Shown: positions 58,338-64,000 of the stretch, piece by piece | How positions within the stretch are numbered: the stretch's first letter is position 1 | Layout of the letters: every line of letters begins with the position of its first letter | Assembly: GCA_003427395.1 (NCBI GenBank) | Contig: BFEA01000276.1 | Span: 1,477,549 to 1,541,548, forward strand | Reading direction: 5' to 3' | From: Chara braunii | Lineage: Eukaryota > Streptophyta > Charophyceae > Charales > Characeae | DNA: 64,000 nt | Notes under the pieces: model-generated | Database searches by the model: none | Told to the model about the DNA's origin: nothing | Seen by the model: the letters and a program-made list of their open reading frames with translations, nothing else | Made by a program: the position numbers and the translations under genes

Positions 58338-60295
58338 CTACTGGCCCGACGCGTTTCCCAGAGTGGTGTCAGAACTGCCGGCCACATTGCTACCAACGGG
58401 AGCGGAGGATCCCAACGTCTGCCCCATCGTAGGCAGGATCTTCTCTGTCACCTTCTTATTGTGGCACTTGAATTGGTTGTGGGCACATTGACCACAACGA
58501 ATACAGGCCTGCCGGGTGTACCTATCTCTCCACACGTCCTCCGTGAGACCCACTTTCTCCCATGAGGGAGCATTGGGGTCAACTTGACTCCTTGACCGGG
58601 AACCTCCTCGGCGTCTACCGGTCGCCTTACCTGAGCTACGGTAGCGACTAATCCACCCCCTGAAGCCTCTACGTTGCCAGCCTCTGAACCTACTCCCGCC
58701 TGGAACTCGTCGTCCAACTCGATGGTAGAACCATCGTTGTCGATGAACATGATGCGGCCCTTCGCCTTCCAGTTGGGAGGCAATGACTTCTTCCTACCAT
58801 CCGTCATGGGGTTATGTCCGTGCCCTATCTTTGCCTCAAGTTCTAGGGCTTTCTTCCTGAACGAGGGAAAGTTGTGCATATTGATGTTGGCCTCACCTGC
58901 CAGCTGATTCCTGAGAGGCATAGGAAAGCATCTCAGGTAAGAGGTGAGTAAGACCTGGGGGTCATAGCGCAGCCCAGGGACACAGATCAGACGCTCTACA
59001 ACGTCAGTGGCTTCCCTTACAGACTTGAACTGCCTCGTGTGATCGCATCAGTGACTTTTGGGGCTTCCTGAGGATCATGCCACCTGTCTTCCACCATCTT
59101 GAGAAAGTCCTCCGGTTTCGGGTGGGCTGCCCAAGCGGGAAAGTCGTGACCATACCCATGTAAATGCACTAAACCACTCAACCATCTTGCTGCACTACCC
59201 TCTAGATAGGATGCAGCCACAAACACTTCCTCATGCGGCAAGGTAAGTTTACATTTGACATAGACCAGCACTGCCCTCAACCAAGTGTCGAGGTCCTCGC
59301 CTCTCTTATCCCCTGTGAAGGGTTTAGGAGCGGCGATGTCCGTCTTTGGTACCCACTGACTTTGTCCCGGTCCCTGCATCACACCGGGTTGTGGACCCTT
59401 TGATACAGGCTGCTGCACTAACTGCTGGGGCTGTGTGCCCTGCAACTGTACAGTCTGCGAGATAGCAGGCTGCACGCTTACGGCAACCTGCGACGGAGGT
59501 TGGGTGAACATTGTCTGTACAGGTAACCTGTAAACTAGGACCTGCTGAGAACCCTCCTGCTAGCGGCATTTTCAGGGAAACGGTCTGAACCGATGCTGGA
59601 ACTGTATATGGGGATACCCCAGTCACCGGTGGGACAAAAGGAGGAGGTTGTGCAACGGGCCAGGCACCTGGCCCGGACGGCGATGGTGCAGCCTGCGCTC
59701 GTTCGACCAATACGGCCAGACTCTGCTGAATGTCCTGAAGAAGGGCAGTCTGGTGATCCTGCATTTCAACTACATCTAGCAGGACAGACCGTATGGTCCT
59801 CACATCATCACTCATGTGCGTCAGGTCCATCTCCTCTAACCAACTAACGTCCACTTGCCTCCGCTGCATTCTGGCTCTTCTTCTAATCATTTTCTCTTTC
59901 TCTGCCTTAATCTCTCCTAACGCCTGTTGTAGCTGTGCCTCGCGAATCGCTGCTCGCCGTATGACAACCTCCTCGGGGGTCAACACTATTGGCTGGCTTG
60001 CCATAACGCCAGTGGACTGACTCACGGTCTGTGCGACCGTTGACCCCACAGAACCTGAACTACTAGCTTGAGAAGTTTGTTGCACGGCAGTGGCCATGGT
60101 TGCTGAAGTACCGGCCTCGCTTGCGAATGTCCTGCTTTCCTCTGCGGCCCTAGCTCTTCTCTGTTGCTGCTGCCTCTCTCTCCGCTGGCGGAACAAGTAT
60201 CTGTCGCCCTCTGGTCCTAATGCCAAATGGGCAATTGGGCGTCTGGCCGATCGCAAGATCCGGTCGTCCTCTCTAGTGTCCTCCCTGTCGCTCAT
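58338..60295 (-). pseudogene. Element 3 Gag
   Basis: The start MSDREDTREDDRILRSARRP leads into a Gln/Arg-rich coiled-coil-like region (QLQQALGEIKAEKEKMIRRR) and a Pro/Gln-rich linker. A capsid-like segment follows (PFTGDKRGEDLDTWLRAVLV, LEGSAARWLSGLVHLHGYGH, FLKMVEDRWHD) in another frame to 59017, then RCFPMPLRNQLAGEANINMH onward, and an intact knuckle CIRCGQCAHNQFKC near 58500. At least three frameshifts separate these. Gag would form the particle. Different family from elements 1 and 2. Confidence 0.8.
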
Positions 60296-61559
60296 AGGCT
60301 ACAACACTATACACCGTCTGCACTAGGACAATCAAGATGCCTACCGCAACATAATGTACAGACCAATTTAAAATAAATAACTAAATTACTGGTGGTTGTG
60401 TCAGAGTAGATGCATTCGGGTTCAACAGGTGAGTTCAAATTCCTACAAATGATACTATTCTACTTTGACCAGTTCGCAAACAGAAAGCACAATGAACAAA
60501 GTACAGTTATAAACTATGCTGTCTGTCAGATGTCAATGGCTGTACATCTAACTAATCAAAATAAAAATAACGTCATTTGTTTGGTCTGTTTGCAGCATGG
60601 GATCTTACTCAAACTTATCACCCGGAATCTACCCCTTCCCCAATTCCCCTTGATTGTCACTTGACGTCAGCGTCCCTGAGCAATCCGGTTTGGAGTGCGT
60701 GACTAAAGGTCTGCACACGGCCCACCCCTGTGCCCCGAGTAGCTGCTGAGCTGGCCAGCCCTACACTCTGTTTATCCTCGCGTGCAGCGAACCTTACACC
60801 AATTGGCTGATCCAGAGGCAATTTAACAATCGCCCCCAAGTGTCATCAGGAATTATTTTACGTCGCAGCAGGACGACGATCACAGCCAATGGTTTCCCTA
60901 ACCGGTGTTTATTTATAGACGCCCGGTACTCGTCTCTCCCTTAGGGCTGGCCTGCCCTTCAACACCCCTTCTATGAGCGCAGCAAGCAGACAAGGACAAA
61001 GCAGCAAAGCATGCGTGCTCTACTCCTGGTGGGTTGGCATGGTGACCGTGACCCAGTGCTCCGTCCAGGGCCCTTCAGAAAGCACCGCCCTCTCCTTCTA
61101 GATGCCCCACGTGAACAATGCCGACTCTCAAGGTTGAGCGCACACGACACCTCTCATGAGAGGACCCTCAAGAAGGAACTCACAACCTCACGATAAGAAG
61201 TGATGAAGAGGGTAGATAAGGTTAAGAGCAACGTACCTCGAAATAGTTGCCCCCAACCACAAATATTCTCACCGGATGACCTGATGGCGATTGCGATGAC
61301 CAGTCACTGCATCGGCACAACCAGCATGATCTCGCCGTTCCACCTCAGCATCAATCAACCACCAGATAGTTCTCATCACACTGCGAACACCCCATATACA
61401 CACCGTAGCCTTCCTGGCGATTCCCCTCTCCTCCTGGGTCGCCACACCTTGTCTCCGCCCTCCTCACTACACACCGACTACGGCCTCACTCACCAAGCAG
61501 ACCGCATGTATGTACCGCATAGGCAGAAGACAAGCGCCAGATGAGCGCAACGTACCACA

Positions 61560-61571
61560 GCTCCGATACCA
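61560..61571 (-). other. Element 3 primer binding site (initiator tRNA-Met)
   Basis: The minus strand reads tggtatcggagc, the same Met-type priming sequence as element 2, placed about 1.26 kb upstream of the gag start. Confidence 0.65.
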
Positions 61572-61572
61572 A

Positions 61573-62740
61573 ATTGCAAGGAAGATGAGCGATAGCGAAG
61601 TTCAGAAATCAAACAGCATCATATACACAAGACCAGATAGTCGTGACCTCGAACCAACAGCAGAATTGCGTCACGAGTTTCACCAAATAAGAACACACCA
61701 AGAGCTCATAATTGACAATGCTGGTATAGTTTCATCATCATCATCAATGAAGAACCAATGTTGATATCCTATCTGGCGCTCGGCGCCCAGACTACAGATG
61801 GCAGATCCTATCTAGCCTACTCTACAATGCCGCCGGATGACGTGAACAGCTTCACCGAAGTACGACCAGATCTTGGACAATGCCGTCGCTTCTAGCACCA
61901 GGTATGTCTCTCATGTCACCCACAACCCCGCTCCCCAACTCACAGATGCCACTTGCACCCAAGGACCACCATGCGCCACATCCAGCCTACAGCAGCGCAG
62001 CTTGGCTATGGCTGCCTGCTCCTTCCAGCTCGCTCGTGAGCGCGTGAGTGCTAGCCAGCTTCAGCGCAGCAGCGCTTGCACAGCATGCAGCCAGCACCCG
62101 AATGCCGCCAGCATGGGTTGGCCCTTTCCTATATGGAAATGACCAGCCTGCGTGCGTGCAGCCTGGCTGTGCTGGGCCTCGGCCCAGAAGCTTCCGGTAG
62201 GCCCAGGAAGGCTGAGCCTCAGACCAAACGAATTGGCCCTGGGCCACCGACAGTTACTTGTGCCCAACTACCCACAGTCGGAGTTGGGCCTATGCTGTGA
62301 ATCTCGCCCAAGGCGTGACTCAGATGCATTTTGATAAAGGAGATCAGGTCCTGGGCGCTTCCAACCAACTGGCGCTGCGCAACTGCCTGCATTTTCTCCA
62401 GTTGCGAAGTAGTCCAAAATAGGCCTCTTAGAGTCCGTCGGGCCTGCCTTCACTTAGGGCGGCCAACGCTGTTGCAAATAGGGGCCCAGTAGGGCATATC
62501 GAGGCCTTTGCCTCGCAAATCAGTCAAAATTAGAAGCCTTCAATGGCTCATGTTATGCATGGCGCTATCGGTCGACCAATGGTTGCATATCATAAGAACT
62601 ACAAACGACACTGACAGCTCGGATCTACAGCTCGGATCTATGCGCCGTATGTTCAGACAATTAACCAGAAGATATGCTACACTGCCTATATGATGTAGAG
62701 AATTCGACAGAATGCAGGGCTAGAGCATTGGAACTCTGTG
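61573..62740 (-). repeat. Probable LTR of element 3 and unassigned sequence
   Basis: Begins tgcaaggaag on plus directly after the primer site. I could not place the outer edge. No protein gene seen. Small direct repeats such as gctcggatctacagctcggatcta occur at about 62617. Confidence 0.35.
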
Positions 62741-62754
62741 GGATTTCCTCTTCC

Positions 62755-63200
62755 CGACTCCCCTTCCCAAACACCCCATCCAACTCCTCCTATGGGTCCA
62801 CAAGACGGAGAGGATCTGGCTTGGAATGATCAGAAAGTCAACACTCTGGTCTATATGGAAAGAAAGGTGCTGCAGAACCATTGAAGGTCTCATAACTCCA
62901 AGAGAGAAAGAGAGGGGGGAAAAAAAAAGAAAAAAAAAGAATGTATGGGCTGAGACAAGGACATTTATTCAGGCAGAGATTCTATGCAAGTGGCAGAAAA
63001 CAAGACAATCCATGCCACAGAGGATGTGGACCAGCAGCAGAGAATCAAGGAAGAATTCACAAAGGTTTGGCTGGCAGGAGGGAAGGTAGCAGACATAAAG
63101 GATTCCCACATACAGTGGAAGGCCTGGCACAGCAATTCAGACGCAGGGTGGATAAGGCAAAGGTGTGAGCCGCCGGCAGATGGACAGTATCTAGCACAGG
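62755..63200 (+). mobile_element. LINE ORF2 3' fragment
   Basis: The frame near 62826-62890 reads MIRKSTLWSIWKERCCRTIEG, matching in order and chemistry the tail of the LINE at 31474-31151 (GRKTVLWTLWWQRCALVLEG). Then come an A-rich stretch and an AEILCKWQKTRQS-like helix. It is a short, frame-broken plus-strand copy. Confidence 0.6.
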
Positions 63201-63590
63201 CTACATAAACCCCATGGCGAAAAGGAGTTCGGATTTGCAAATCCCGAGATTGCCGCATCCTCATTGTCTATCCCTTTTTTTTTTTTTTTTCCGCGATAAA
63301 TATGACAGGTTTAGGCAAACAGACCTGAGAGGAAAGGTAGACGTAAGGCAAGCCGACAGTCTATCCTCCACACTTCTGGAGCAATCAACGGTGATCAGGG
63401 ATCCTTGGACCAAACGGACGGGAAGCGTGAGGGTGTTCATATTGTAATCAGGGCTGATGAAATACGAACCGGACTGATGCTCCCCAGAATGTATATGAAT
63501 CCAGGGCCATAAGGACCCTTTTTTTTTTCTTTTTTTTTTTTCCCCTGATGTCTGAGTACGGTCAGACTGAGGGCAGGCCTGCGGAATCAA

Positions 63591-63731
63591 CACAAAACTG
63601 CATTGCAGACTCAATATGGACTGTATGAGTTTGTGCTGATGCCCTTCAGAGTCTCCAATTCTGCTTGTACGTTCCAGCTCGTCATGGACAGCGTATTTCA
63701 CGACTACTTTAGCAAGTTTGTAGTTGTCTAG
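63591..63731 (+). pseudogene. Ty3/gypsy reverse transcriptase scrap
   Basis: 46 codons in one frame: KTALQTQYGLYEFVLMPFRV, then SNSACTFQLVMDSVF, then YFSKFVVV and a TAG. This matches the conserved RT block just before the YxDD motif, which is missing. It lies between a T-rich tract (63520-63541) and unrelated sequence, so it is an isolated fragment of a further gypsy element on the plus strand. Confidence 0.8.
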
Positions 63732-63811
63732 GGGGGATAAGATGGGAGGATGGCCAACAGACAGACACAGAGCAGCTCAAGCGGGACTACTACCGTCTTC
63801 ACCCGAATAGA

Positions 63812-63905
63812 ACGCCTGGTCATTACCGCTGCATCTGGACAGAAAAGGGCCGCAAATACGGGTATAATGACCAGGCGTATATATATATATATATATATCT
63901 ATTTG

Positions 63906-63960
<55 letters not shown>

Positions 63961-63968
63961 TCAAATAG
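63812..63968. repeat. Inverted repeat and (TA)n hairpin
   Basis: acgcctggtcatta (63812-63825) and taatgaccaggcgt (63865-63878) are perfect 14-bp inverted arms. The following (TA)n tract of about 80 bases contains ctatttgac (63899-63907) and its inverse gtcaaatag (63960-63968). Confidence 0.9.
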
Positions 63969-64000
63969 AACTGCCCGGTAAACCGTAGGCAGAGAGGGAG

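Larger units (their letters stand above)
58330..62700 (-). mobile_element. Element 3: gypsy remnant with gag, primer site and probable LTR
   Basis: Minus-strand gag (60295-58338), a leader of about 1.26 kb, an initiator-Met primer site at 61560-61571 and presumably a 5' LTR from about 61573 rightward. No pol is present: the sequence stops just after the Gag zinc knuckle. The right boundary is uncertain because no second LTR was found. Confidence 0.6.

Overview
This window is repeat-dominated nuclear DNA from a streptophyte. The supporting evidence is Ty3/gypsy LTR retrotransposons primed by plant-type tRNAs (Asp-like and initiator Met), LINE fragments with a plant-style zf-RVT tail, tRNA-derived SINEs, very long (TC)n and (CA)n tracts, and one germin-like cupin gene. 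The Gag and accessory protein style resembles what I remember of the charophyte alga Chara braunii. That is recollection, not a database result. There is no operon-like organisation and no CRISPR. The only intact cellular protein gene I can support is the germin-like gene at 34925-35575 (+).

Layout. 1-10534 is element 1, a decayed minus-strand Ty3/gypsy element. It has a 5' LTR (9566-10534), a tRNA-Asp-like primer site, gag, protease, RT, RNase H and integrase, followed by a long post-integrase accessory frame that runs off the left edge. 10535-20400 has no recognisable gene. It holds tandem and interspersed repeats and three copies of a composite SINE-like repeat. 20980-24575 and 24972-29280 are two diverged head-to-tail copies of a roughly 4-kb non-coding unit, each with a TATA-like box at an equivalent place and a conserved, possibly structured segment near the end. 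The second copy carries a TTAA-flanked MITE, and the first copy preserves the empty site. 30454-32780 is a 5'-truncated LINE (-). A MITE, a SINE and tandem repeats follow, then the germin-like gene. 35900-43900 is mostly microsatellites, minisatellites and hairpin-forming GA/TC modules.

44504-57674 is element 2, a 13.2-kb minus-strand Ty3/gypsy element with both LTRs, a 4-bp target duplication (ccgc) and an initiator-Met primer site. It interrupts a LINE-ORF1-like reading frame (43967-44503 and 57679-58161, +), and the frame resumes exactly across the insertion. Its gag-protease frame is continuous but has four nonsense codons. Pol carries a PHD-finger-like domain between RNase H and integrase. 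The integrase stop overlaps the start of the next frame (ATGA), and three unfamiliar accessory frames follow (X1, X2, X3). I consider this accessory and PHD organisation the best candidate for something undescribed. 58330 to about 62700 is a third minus-strand gypsy remnant (gag, Met primer site, probable LTR). The window ends with a LINE 3' fragment, a plus-strand gypsy RT scrap and a (TA)n hairpin.

Coding decay is heavy. Many lesions, such as Cys to Tyr in zinc ligands and TGA or TAG where Arg or Gln codons are plausible, fit C-to-T deamination. The assembly has gaps at 18134-18379, 38079-38096 and 50446-50630. The two LTRs of element 2 share isolated N bases at identical positions, so part of this sequence is probably copied consensus rather than independent sequence.
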